Shown one piece after another: positions 8,112-16,500 of a stretch of DNA of 60,447 bases (position 1 is the first letter of the stretch; every line of letters starts with the position of its first letter). A program made the translations under genes and the position numbers. Source of the stretch: a virus; IMG/VR virus record IMGVR_UViG_3300010157_000069, positions 1 to 60,447 of that record; one strand, given 5' to 3'. Below the pieces are notes generated by a model, which worked only from the letters and a program-made list of their open reading frames with translations, had not been told where the DNA came from and did no database searches.

Positions 8112-9425
8112 TTAATAACCAAATCTTGCTTTATATGTTGCGTGGAGTGATTGAATATCCGCTAAAGCTAATACACCATTGTACGCTTTGACAAATGCAA
8201 TATTACCCGATTGAACTTCTGTGCCTGCTGCTCGGCTAAACATTCTTAACTGATTAAAACCTCCACCAGCAGCATTTGTTACTGTGAATGCTGCAGCTGA
8301 TGGTGCCGTGCTTGTTGATGTATACAATTTACCAGTACTTGTAGTTGTATCCCAAGTTGCCCAGTCTAAGTGCCAAACTGTATCAGCACCAGTTGATGGT
8401 AAATTAACAGCATAGTTTGGATAAAAAGTATTTGGGTTACCATTATAAGCACCCATCAACCAATCTTTAACACCTTCATTTTGAGTATTTAATAGTCTAC
8501 CAGAAGATGTTGCGGATAGTTTGTATGCCATGAATACTGTATAACTTTGTCCAGTCACATAATTTGGACCACCGTAAATATAATCTGTTCCTGTACTATT
8601 TGATTTAGCAAACGATCCACCATTAGCACTGTTCCAAGAAAGTGAAGTGCCGTTGTTCTGGGTTATATTATAGGTTCCAGTTGCATCTTTTACATATATG
8701 AATGGTGTTGCAGAATTATATGTTACAGTACCATTATTTGTAACAGTAAGTGGGGCTGCACTATAATCAGTTAACAATGTTGAACTATTTTGTGGTTGTA
8801 TAAACAATACTGTATTTGTAATTGGGTAAAGTGGTTGTGTTGGTGGAGTAAAGTTTGCAGTATAAACTGCTGTTCCCTTGACTATTCTAAAGTTACTTAT
8901 ACGACCATTAAAATAATTGTTGGCTTGAGATGAACTATATCCAATTTCAAGTATTCTATTAGCTGAACTATCATATCCAATTCCGCTTTGAGACATTACA
9001 GAAACTCCATCTACAAATAGTGTTACAGTTCCGCTGGCTCTTACTAACGCTATATGCTGCCAAGTATTTAAGTTTATTACTGTATTGGTAGCACTTTGAT
9101 ATTGACTTCCATTGAAGTAAAAAATACCACCATTACCATTAAGGTCTACATTATCGGTGTTAGTTCCAAAATACCATAATCTTCCTGAATTGCTAGTAGT
9201 GTAGAACCAACCTTCTATTGTATAATCGGCAGTTCCAAACGCAAATGCAGCACTTGAGGCTAATGAAAGATACTGACTGGTGCCATTTAAATTAAAACTG
9301 CCACCTGTACTAGGAAGTGCTACAAAATTAGCTGCGTCTAAATCATAGACCAAACTTGGTGTAAACACTGAAGCAGTAATAGTTCTTTGAAAATTACTGG
9401 CTACCATAGCCATCATTCCACTCAT
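8112..9425 (-). CDS. Tail-fibre or adhesin protein with two LamG/ConA-like domains
   Basis: A 437-residue protein, probably a receptor- or glycan-binding virion component. After a short N-terminus the first jelly-roll (about residues 44-205) shows LamG/concanavalin signatures: FNLNGTSQYLSL, DYTIEGWFY, TWQHIALVR, FVDGVSV and YFNGRISNFRIVKGTAVYT. A second related domain occupies about 245-437 (SYTVFMAYKLSATSSGRLLN, then an IAFVKAYNGVLALADIQSLH end). Such domains bind carbohydrates or proteins in many systems. It overlaps the upstream heptad-repeat gene by one base (TAATG), so the two may form shaft and tip of one fibre. In T4, gp15 is followed directly by gp16; here these two fibre genes are inserted between them. 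Confidence 0.72.
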   Translation of the reverse strand: MSGMMAMVASNFQRTITASVFTPSLVYDLDAANFVALPSTGGSFNLNGTSQYLSLASSAAFAFGTADYTIEGWFYTTSNSGRLWYFGTNTDNVDLNGNGGIFYFNGSQYQSATNTVINLNTWQHIALVRASGTVTLFVDGVSVMSQSGIGYDSSANRILEIGYSSSQANNYFNGRISNFRIVKGTAVYTANFTPPTQPLYPITNTVLFIQPQNSSTLLTDYSAAPLTVTNNGTVTYNSATPFIYVKDATGTYNITQNNGTSLSWNSANGGSFAKSNSTGTDYIYGGPNYVTGQSYTVFMAYKLSATSSGRLLNTQNEGVKDWLMGAYNGNPNTFYPNYAVNLPSTGADTVWHLDWATWDTTTSTGKLYTSTSTAPSAAAFTVTNAAGGGFNQLRMFSRAAGTEVQSGNIAFVKAYNGVLALADIQSLHATYKARFGY

Positions 9426-10429
9426 TATACTACTCCCGTACCATTAATAAACCATGTATTTGCAGCAACCCTCATTAATGTTGCCATACCATATGTAGTA
9501 ACATTTCGTGAAGCACTTGTTGTATTACCTGCAAGATACAATGACACGCCAGTATTTGGTGTTATTGTTACATTTGCAGCTGATGTTGTTTGTGATACAA
9601 TTAATACGGCTGCACCATTTTGAAATGATGCTTGTCCCGAATTGGGAATATACAATGTTGTATTGGATGCTTGAGTGTAGTAAATATGTTTACCTGCATC
9701 AGATACTTGTAAAACATAATTTGTTGTTTGTAGATTTTGTGGTATTGTATTTGCTGCGGTATTGGCTGCCGTGAAAGCCGCATTAGCATAGAGTGCTGCA
9801 GAATTTGCCACATTGCTTGGTGTATTGGCTGTTAAAAACGCGGCATTAGCATATGTACCAGAGGTTATTGCGTTGGCATTGGCACCATTGGCTGCTGTAT
9901 ATGCCGAATTGGCGTATGTGCCTGTAGTATTCTGTGAACCATATGATGAGTTTGCCTGAGTGAACGCAGCCGTAATGTTGGTGTTTTGTGTTAAATTAAT
10001 TCCGTTTGCAGAAGAAAAAGCAGAATTAGCATAAACACCGGATGAAATTGCATTTGCGTTGGCACCATTAGCTGCTGTATATGCTGAGTTGGCATAGCTA
10101 CCAGTTACGTTTTGAGAACTATAAGCCGCATTGGCTTGAGCAAAAGCTAAATTGCCTGTGTTATTTTGAGTAACATCTATACCTAAAATTATTGCAACAT
10201 TAGAAGCAAGATAGGTTAAATCTGTGTTTGCCTGTGCATATGCTGCATTAGCCTGATTGAATGCTGCCTGTAATGTTATAGCATTTGCAGTATAAAAACC
10301 ACCAGGTTGACTACCAGTGTGTACTGTAATTGCATTTAATGTTGTATCTATAATTAATTCACCATTTGCTCCAGTTATACTTGAAAGATTTGCTGTTGTA
10401 TATCTTCTAAATTGTAATGTTTTTGCCAT
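9425..10429 (-). CDS. Heptad-repeat tail-fibre protein
   Basis: A 334-residue fibre protein. The N-terminus (MAKTLQFRRYTTANLSSITG, then GELIIDTTLNAITVHTG) is the common attachment module of phage fibres that starts with a short strand and an ELIIDT motif. Residues about 50-225 consist of seven-residue repeats of the form x-A-N-x-A-x-x (YANSAYT, AANGANA, QANAAYA), interrupted by longer units such as TQNTNITAAFT. Alanines at two core positions per heptad suggest a narrow alanine-zipper coiled coil, probably trimeric. The C-terminal 100 residues form a beta-rich cap. It follows gp15 and overlaps the LamG gene by one base, suggesting a shared appendage. Confidence 0.7.
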   Translation of the reverse strand: MAKTLQFRRYTTANLSSITGANGELIIDTTLNAITVHTGSQPGGFYTANAITLQAAFNQANAAYAQANTDLTYLASNVAIILGIDVTQNNTGNLAFAQANAAYSSQNVTGSYANSAYTAANGANANAISSGVYANSAFSSANGINLTQNTNITAAFTQANSSYGSQNTTGTYANSAYTAANGANANAITSGTYANAAFLTANTPSNVANSAALYANAAFTAANTAANTIPQNLQTTNYVLQVSDAGKHIYYTQASNTTLYIPNSGQASFQNGAAVLIVSQTTSAANVTITPNTGVSLYLAGNTTSASRNVTTYGMATLMRVAANTWFINGTGVV

Positions 10430-10444
10430 TTTTAAATCCTTGAA

Positions 10445-11521
10445 TTAAGTATTTGGATATTCGGTGATAACAGTATTGTATGTGAAAGGATCAATTGGTC
10501 CATTATCACTTGTTACCGTTAGTAAATCTTCTGTTCCGGTTTCGGTCATAATATCTTCTGAACCTGTATCTGCCGCTAAATCATCTTGAGATGGACCATA
10601 TGCGGGTGTGATAACAATATTTGTATATTTTTCAGTTACGATATTATAAGAATCAAAAGTCCATGTTGCATCTGTTATGGAACCAATTAGTTTTTGACCT
10701 GATATAAAATTACCATCTAAATTACTTACTGTTAATTTTAAATTTAAATAGTCCCAATTGACAATCCTTGCACTTGCTGTCGCATAAGCAGGAGAAGCTC
10801 CCTGATATACCAATTCACCAATCTGATAATCACCTGTTCCAAGAGGAGTAAGCGAAAATATCACAGTATCTCTGTCGGATATTGTATTGTATATATTAGT
10901 AATGGATGTTTTAATTACACCAGCGGTAGATGTTGCACCAAATATAAAACCTTTGACAGTGAAATTTAATGTCCAAATTACAGACCTTGTATCTGAACTA
11001 TAATCACCTTCATATGTTACTTCATATTTTGTATCTTTTAAAATAACAGGAACTTCTTTAACGATTCCCATTTCAGGAATCATGTTGACCTTAATCGTAT
11101 AATCTGGTGCAAAAAATGGTAAAATATGTTCGATAATTTGATTTCCGTCTTCAATGTTTCTTACATACAGATACAAAGAGAAATCAAAGTTATATGGAAC
11201 AGGAACATATTGAGAAGAAGTTACGGCACCACTTTGATTGAATTGTTTTATGTTTGTCATCTGTTTTCTGGTCGAATCATAAGATAGGCCATTCATCTCA
11301 TATGACATTCTAGGCAAAGTCATCATAACTTTCTTGTCAAGGTTTGGGTCACCTTGTATACGCATTACATATAATTCTTTGGTTGCATATTCAATAGGAA
11401 CAATGAATCTTTCTTGTTCCGAATCATCTGCATTGTAACGAACCATTGTGATGTTCTTAAACAAATCACCAAAAGCAACAGTTATCTTTCTTATCATCCT
11501 ATTGTAGTAAACATTTGCCAT
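10445..11521 (-). CDS. 15: Proximal tail sheath stabiliser gp15 with an added beta module
   Basis: Hexameric terminator that caps the tail tube and sheath and joins tail to neck. Residues 1-205 match the gp15 family: MANVYYNRMIRKITVAFGDL, QERFIVPIEYATKELYVM, MTLPRMSYEMNGLSYD, and YNFDFSLYLYVRNIEDGNQI with EHILPFFAPDY. It has 358 residues against 272 in T4. The surplus is explained by a C-terminal beta module at about 225-291 (GTGDYQIGELVYQ, then FISGQKLIGSIT) that resembles one in the neighbouring gp14. The last 60 residues are acidic (TGSEDIMTETGTEDLLTVTS). It overlaps gp14 by one base. Confidence 0.92.
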   Translation of the reverse strand: MANVYYNRMIRKITVAFGDLFKNITMVRYNADDSEQERFIVPIEYATKELYVMRIQGDPNLDKKVMMTLPRMSYEMNGLSYDSTRKQMTNIKQFNQSGAVTSSQYVPVPYNFDFSLYLYVRNIEDGNQIIEHILPFFAPDYTIKVNMIPEMGIVKEVPVILKDTKYEVTYEGDYSSDTRSVIWTLNFTVKGFIFGATSTAGVIKTSITNIYNTISDRDTVIFSLTPLGTGDYQIGELVYQGASPAYATASARIVNWDYLNLKLTVSNLDGNFISGQKLIGSITDATWTFDSYNIVTEKYTNIVITPAYGPSQDDLAADTGSEDIMTETGTEDLLTVTSDNGPIDPFTYNTVITEYPNT

Positions 11522-12405
11522 TATAAACCACCAATTGGATTAGTTTCTGTCGTGTTTATATAAGTGTTACCTTCTGATTGCAATAGACTGTTTGAATATG
11601 GTTCAAGATGTCCTGGATTATCTAAAGGATCATATGAAGATAATGTGAATCTGGCATTACTTGATTGGCCAATAATAGTTACACCATCGACAAATTCACC
11701 TGCAATGTATATAACAGAAAGTGTATTAGTTGTTGGAATCCAAGTTTGTACAGTAGCAATTGTTGTTGCATTTGCATATGTATTATCAGGTGATTGATAT
11801 ACCAATTCTTTGAGTGTATAAGAACCTGTACCAGCACCAACATTTAAATGTAGTGTATATGCAGAATCTGAAGAAGCAACATCTATATCTGCCATACCAG
11901 TAGAAATAATTTCTTGTGAATACTTGAATTTTTCCATTTCCAATTCGTAGTAGTATGGATTTCTTCTTCCCAATGTAAATCCATCTTTGTTTTGGTCAAC
12001 ATATTTAATCTCATACAATTCACCACCACCGTTCAAAAATGGAACGTAAACTAAGTCACCTTCAATTGGTCTTAAATAAGTTGTTTGAGGTGTTCTTTGA
12101 TAGAAAGCCTTGCGTGAAACTAGTACATGGACTTGATTGCGTATTTCTAAACCAAATTTGGAAAAGAAATCTTTTTGTCCTTCTGTTCCCATAACACTAG
12201 ACAAATACATCTCAACAGGAAATGCTGTGTTGAATTTCTTTACAGGATCTTCACCGTATAATAAATCTCTTGCTATAGAATTATCATTAGGAATATAGTA
12301 CGCATCAAAGCCCTGAATCTTAATTGATTCAGCCATCAAATCATCAACGAGCCTTTGTTCGCTGTATTTGGCTTTGTAATTATTGAAATATGGTGATGTT
12401 GCCAT
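11521..12405 (-). CDS. 14: Neck protein gp14 with an added beta module
   Basis: Head-tail connector protein of the neck, acting with gp13 to close the filled head and accept the tail. The 294 residues compare with 256 in T4. The family segment (residues 1-165) contains YFNNYKAKYSEQRLVDDLMA, ESIKIQGFDAYYIPND, EVYRRNP-like text (LGRRNPYYYELE) and NQVHVLVSRKAFYQRTP. After residue 188 an extra module (GTGSYTLKELVYQ, FVDGVTIIGQSSNA) resembles the one in gp15. It is translationally linked to gp13 upstream (stop and start about one base apart) and to gp15 downstream (one-base overlap). Confidence 0.92.
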   Translation of the reverse strand: MATSPYFNNYKAKYSEQRLVDDLMAESIKIQGFDAYYIPNDNSIARDLLYGEDPVKKFNTAFPVEMYLSSVMGTEGQKDFFSKFGLEIRNQVHVLVSRKAFYQRTPQTTYLRPIEGDLVYVPFLNGGGELYEIKYVDQNKDGFTLGRRNPYYYELEMEKFKYSQEIISTGMADIDVASSDSAYTLHLNVGAGTGSYTLKELVYQSPDNTYANATTIATVQTWIPTTNTLSVIYIAGEFVDGVTIIGQSSNARFTLSSYDPLDNPGHLEPYSNSLLQSEGNTYINTTETNPIGGL

Positions 12406-12406
12406 T

Positions 12407-13180
12407 TTAGTTCATCATGAATTCTAGTGGGCCACCGTAATTTGTTTCCATTTCTTGATGGAGTTGTGATATTTCTTCAATAGCTTCATCAAATACTTCT
12501 TTGCCATTCAATGTTATTCCGCCGGGTAATTGAATACCTCCAAATTTCTTCATGTTCTCACCCCAATTTTTCTTAATTAAAGCAGTAGCATAAAGTTTTA
12601 GAAATCGGTCTTGCCAAATATTTGGATATGAAGTTGGATTAATACCACCATAAGCTTCGGCAACAACTATTGTTCCTACAGGAGCTTCTTGGTCACCCCA
12701 AGCCCAATCGATATACAGTCTTTGTGTTACTCTATTCCAACGAATAGGAACTTCTCCTGTAAACATTATTTCCAATGAACGAAGATGTTGTTGAGTCAGA
12801 ACATAATTGACATAGGATGCTGAGGTAAAGTCATATAGTTCATTCAAGCGGAGTTGGTATCTTAGGTCAAACATATTAACATTAGCCTGAGAATCATTAA
12901 CTGGAAATATACGAGAGATACCAACAATTTGTATTGCATTATTGCTTTCGTCCAAAACACCAGATGCACTCAAGTATCTATTATTAATATCTTGTTGTGT
13001 TACTGAATGAATCCAATAGAATTTTTGTGTGCCATCAAAATGATAATCTTGCCAATATTGAATTGCATCATCTACTCTATCTTCAATTTGGTCTTGATCC
13101 ATGTTAATATCAATAACAGGCGCACCTAATCTACGAAGGCAGTAATCTATAAATTCTTGTCTATTATTAATTGTTGGCAT
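12407..13180 (-). CDS. 13: Neck protein gp13
   Basis: Neck connector beneath the portal. The 257 residues compare with 309 in T4. Family features: the N-terminal EFIDYCLRRLGAPVIDINMD helix, DRVDDAIQYWQDYHFDGTQK, a central DLRYQLRLNELYDFTSASYV block, and YIDWAWGDQEAPVGTIVVAE with KLYATALIKKNWGENMKKFG towards the C-terminus. Start at 13180 is supported by a good AGGAG site. It opens the gp13-gp14-gp15 neck unit. Upstream lies an inverted repeat whose loop contains a late-promoter-like box. Confidence 0.93.
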   Translation of the reverse strand: MPTINNRQEFIDYCLRRLGAPVIDINMDQDQIEDRVDDAIQYWQDYHFDGTQKFYWIHSVTQQDINNRYLSASGVLDESNNAIQIVGISRIFPVNDSQANVNMFDLRYQLRLNELYDFTSASYVNYVLTQQHLRSLEIMFTGEVPIRWNRVTQRLYIDWAWGDQEAPVGTIVVAEAYGGINPTSYPNIWQDRFLKLYATALIKKNWGENMKKFGGIQLPGGITLNGKEVFDEAIEEISQLHQEMETNYGGPLEFMMN

Positions 13181-13193
13181 TGAAAAACTCCTA

Positions 13194-13219
13194 TTATGTT
13201 CTATTTATCCAGAACATAA
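13194..13219. repeat. Inverted repeat upstream of gp13
   Basis: TTATGTTC at 13194-13201 is exactly complementary to GAACATAA at 13212-13219, giving an 8-bp stem with a 10-base loop. It lies between the stop of the small gene at 13231 and the gp13 ATG. There is no clear T-run, so an intrinsic terminator is not obvious. The loop holds the candidate late promoter. Confidence 0.6.
13202..13209 (-). promoter_or_regulatory. Candidate late promoter box GATAAATA before gp13
   Basis: Minus strand reads GATAAATA, one base from the T4 late consensus. It lies 22-29 bases upstream of the gp13 ATG and in the loop of an inverted repeat. It could start a neck transcript independent of the fibre genes upstream. 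Confidence 0.4.
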
Positions 13220-13230
13220 TCATTAGTTAT

Positions 13231-13572
13231 TTAACTTAGAGACACCCAAGAAGTGGTTGATTCGTCCCAAGAATACATCTTATCATCATTATTTCTTGGA
13301 ACTGGTGCTTGCCATAAACAAGTATCTTCGTTCAATATCCAAGATGGAAATGGTTGTGGTGGTATGAAAGCGTCACGGTCGTTATCATATGTATAACCGA
13401 CACCAGCATAATTCTTACGCAATGGTGTACCACCTTCATTATGAACACCACCATGTGTATTGTAACTTGTTTGAATCCATCCGTGACCCATTGCACCTGT
13501 ATTAATAAAATCTTGCTCTGCAACAAGTACCTGTGTTACTATTCCGTTCTCTACTTTTGCAAAATGGCTCAT
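13231..13572 (-). CDS. Small conserved phage protein, copy 1 of a duplicated gene
   Basis: A 113-residue protein of a family I recognise as common in tail-fibre regions of marine T4-like phages but without known function. It begins MSHFAKVENGIVTQVLVAEQ and has the conserved core GWIQTSYNTHGGVH, GGTPLRKNYAGVGYTYD, DAFIPPQPFPSW and a Trp-rich end (CLWQAP, TTSWV). A close paralogue lies at 21728-22072. The small, aromatic, single-domain design suggests a virion or fibre-associated domain rather than an enzyme. It is the last gene of the adhesin cassette before gp13. Confidence 0.75.
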   Translation of the reverse strand: MSHFAKVENGIVTQVLVAEQDFINTGAMGHGWIQTSYNTHGGVHNEGGTPLRKNYAGVGYTYDNDRDAFIPPQPFPSWILNEDTCLWQAPVPRNNDDKMYSWDESTTSWVSLS

Positions 13573-13581
13573 GTGTTCTCC

Positions 13582-16500
13582 TTAACGAGCGTTAGCATAC
13601 TTGAATGGGTTTTCGGCAAAGCAGGCGTAGATGTAAGTTCCGCCGCTTGTATTTTGCCGTACATCAGATGTTCTTATTTTGAATCCGTTGGACAGTGTGT
13701 CAATTGAATACGCACTTTCTTCTGCGTCAGAAGAATTTGGCTTTAATGTTAAATTTGCGGCGTTGTATGAAATTCGTGAGGAATCCCAAACAAACCAACT
13801 ATCAATGTCATTGGTATGTTTAACTAATACAAACCGTGGACGGAATCCCGTGTACACAAACGGCCCATCACTTGAGCCGTTGCCCGTGTAGCTACCAAAT
13901 GCGCTGTACCCTGCTATTGCGGAAAAAACGTAGGCAACATAGGTTCCAGCACTTGCGTTGATACCAGAAAAAGCGCCAATACCAAATACAGATGAGGTCG
14001 GGCCACCATTCCAGTAGCTTGCTGTTGTTGCTTGCGCAGCGGTGCTATTCAAATACAAATAACTTGTCGTTGGGTTAGTTAATGAACTGTGATAGGTAAG
14101 CCAATTTTCAGACCCAGAATTGCGCTGCTTCACAATAATCATGCTTGGCGTTACACCCAACCCGTGACCAACAGTGGCAGCGGTATTTGTACCCGTATAG
14201 GTAACCACGCTGAACCCAGCCGTAGGATTTGCGCTCACCGTGCTGGTGATAGAGCCGCTGGTGTTGGATACGCCTGCGCCGTTGGCTTTCCATTGCCAGC
14301 CAATGTAGGTTGAACCAGACAAGTTACTGTCTGTTGCGCTGCCAGTTGTATTGTTGCCTAAATTAAACCCGTTTGAGTTAAAGGCAATCAGGTCACCACC
14401 AGAACCAGTTCCGTTATTTCTTTCAGCGTCAGTGATATTGCTAGTTAATACGACTCCAGCGCCTCTAAGAACATCAAATAAACCAGAGCTAGCCGCCGCA
14501 CTTCGCTTCTTAATCCAAACCCAATCAGGCTGAAATACTGTGCCATTGACCGTGTTGACAATGCTCTGAGTAGAACCATTGCCCGTGTAGGTCGTAGCCG
14601 CCATTTGCGTTGCGCCATTTGGTATCGTAGGCGTGGACAGGTTGTAAGTGTTCAGCGCAACAAAGCCGCTTGGTGGGGTGTAGGTGAAGCCTTGTTGACC
14701 GAAGTTGGCGGAAATCGCTACAGAATTTTCTGGCCTACAAGCAAATGCAAGCGGGCCTGTTCCTGCGACTATGCCGATTTGGTTTGTGCCAGCCGCTGGG
14801 TTTCCGCTTGAAATCCAAGTGTTATTTTTGGCAAACCATACCTTGCGAGTTGCCCCGTCAAAAGCAATACCAAGCACATCACCAGACGCAAACGTAGCGG
14901 CCGATGAAGAAGTGGAGCCATTTATAAAGTAGCTACTGTTGTCCCATGCAATTACCCCGCTGACGTTCATCGAACCGCTTGGAGAAATATTGGCAACAGT
15001 AATATCTGCAACAGCAACAGTAGGGTATGTTGTGTTTGAAAGCGTTAATTCTGCATACCAAAGTCCTGAACCTTGTGAAGCAATTGTGGACATAAACGCA
15101 CCGCTTGGGTAATTTGGCCCTTGCGCTGTTAAATTCCCATTGGTTAAATATATTGTTGAAATATTATCTTTTCTCAATGGATTCCAAGTAGCGTAATTCG
15201 CCACTGTCGCGCTTGTCAGCGTTGGCACATCCGTCATGGAGTCGTAGGTTGTGCCAGTAGTCACGCTGATGTTGTTCGTCGTCCAGTTGTTGCCCTGCGG
15301 GCTGGTGTCGTAGCCCAGCGTGGTGGTCGATGTGTTGTTGCCGAAGGTCAGATAGAACCCGTTCGTGCCATACGAGCCGCCGTAGGTGATGGGTTGCCAT
15401 ACGCCGTAGCTGTTGAACGTGCCAAAACTGGATGGTGTCAGGGCTGCGCCGTCAATGAAGTTGACCTCAGCAAGATAGCCATCAAAATTTTCAGTGCTGG
15501 ACGATGAACATCCTAAGTAATGGGCAATTGCGCTGTTGAATTGCGTATCAAAATTTTGTGATGGGTAGTTGGTGGCAGAAAATGAAGTAACTACAACTCC
15601 ATTAACATAAATCAAAATACGATTTGATGCTGTTGCTTGCGTGGTGTCAACCGCAACTACTATGTGATACCAAGCAGATGGGTCACGATAAAGCGCAGTA
15701 GTGTAAGTTCCACCGGAAACTCCAGCGCTAAATGATACTTGAATAGCATTTGTTGAATCTAAAATAATACCACCCCAAGGAGAACCGCTATGCGCTGTAA
15801 AAAGAAATTGCGCCGCGCCTGTAGCAAGATTTCCGCGCTTAACCCAACCGCTCCATGTCCATGTTTTTTGGTTGGATGCTTTAGCGGGAGTTCGGTTCAA
15901 ATAAGAATTGTTGGTGCTACGGAACCGCAGTGAACGGCTTGCGTACTTGATGGGCGTTAGGTATCCGCTGGAGGTAAATGTGTGGATGACATTGCCGCCA
16001 GAGATGGTCACTGTGCCACCAGCCATCTGCTGGGTAGAGCCGGCGTAAGAAATGATGACTACGCCAGAGCCGCCGTTACCGCCGGTGCCTGAAACATAAG
16101 AACCACCGCCGCCGCCGCCAGTACCGGCTGTTCCACTGGTGCCGGTTGTTGTGCCACTTCCTGCGCCTCCACCGCCGGCGCCGCCGGTGCCCGCAGTGCC
16201 ACTACCATAACTACCGCCGCCGCCACCGCCAGCATAGGTAACGCTTGAACCACTAATACTGCTTGCCGTGCCTGCACCGCCATTACCTGAAATTGAACCA
16301 CCAGAACCATTTCCTCCAACTGCACTAGCGCCACCGCCACCACCAGCGGGATAAGGAGAAGATAGTTGAGTTCCATTGCTGCCGCCATTATTACCTTGAC
16401 TTGGGCTGGTACTTGGAGTATTTCCTGATCCTCCATTTGTTATAGAATTTGAAAATCCGCCACCGCCGCCACCAGATCCACCAGATCCGCCGGACAGTTC

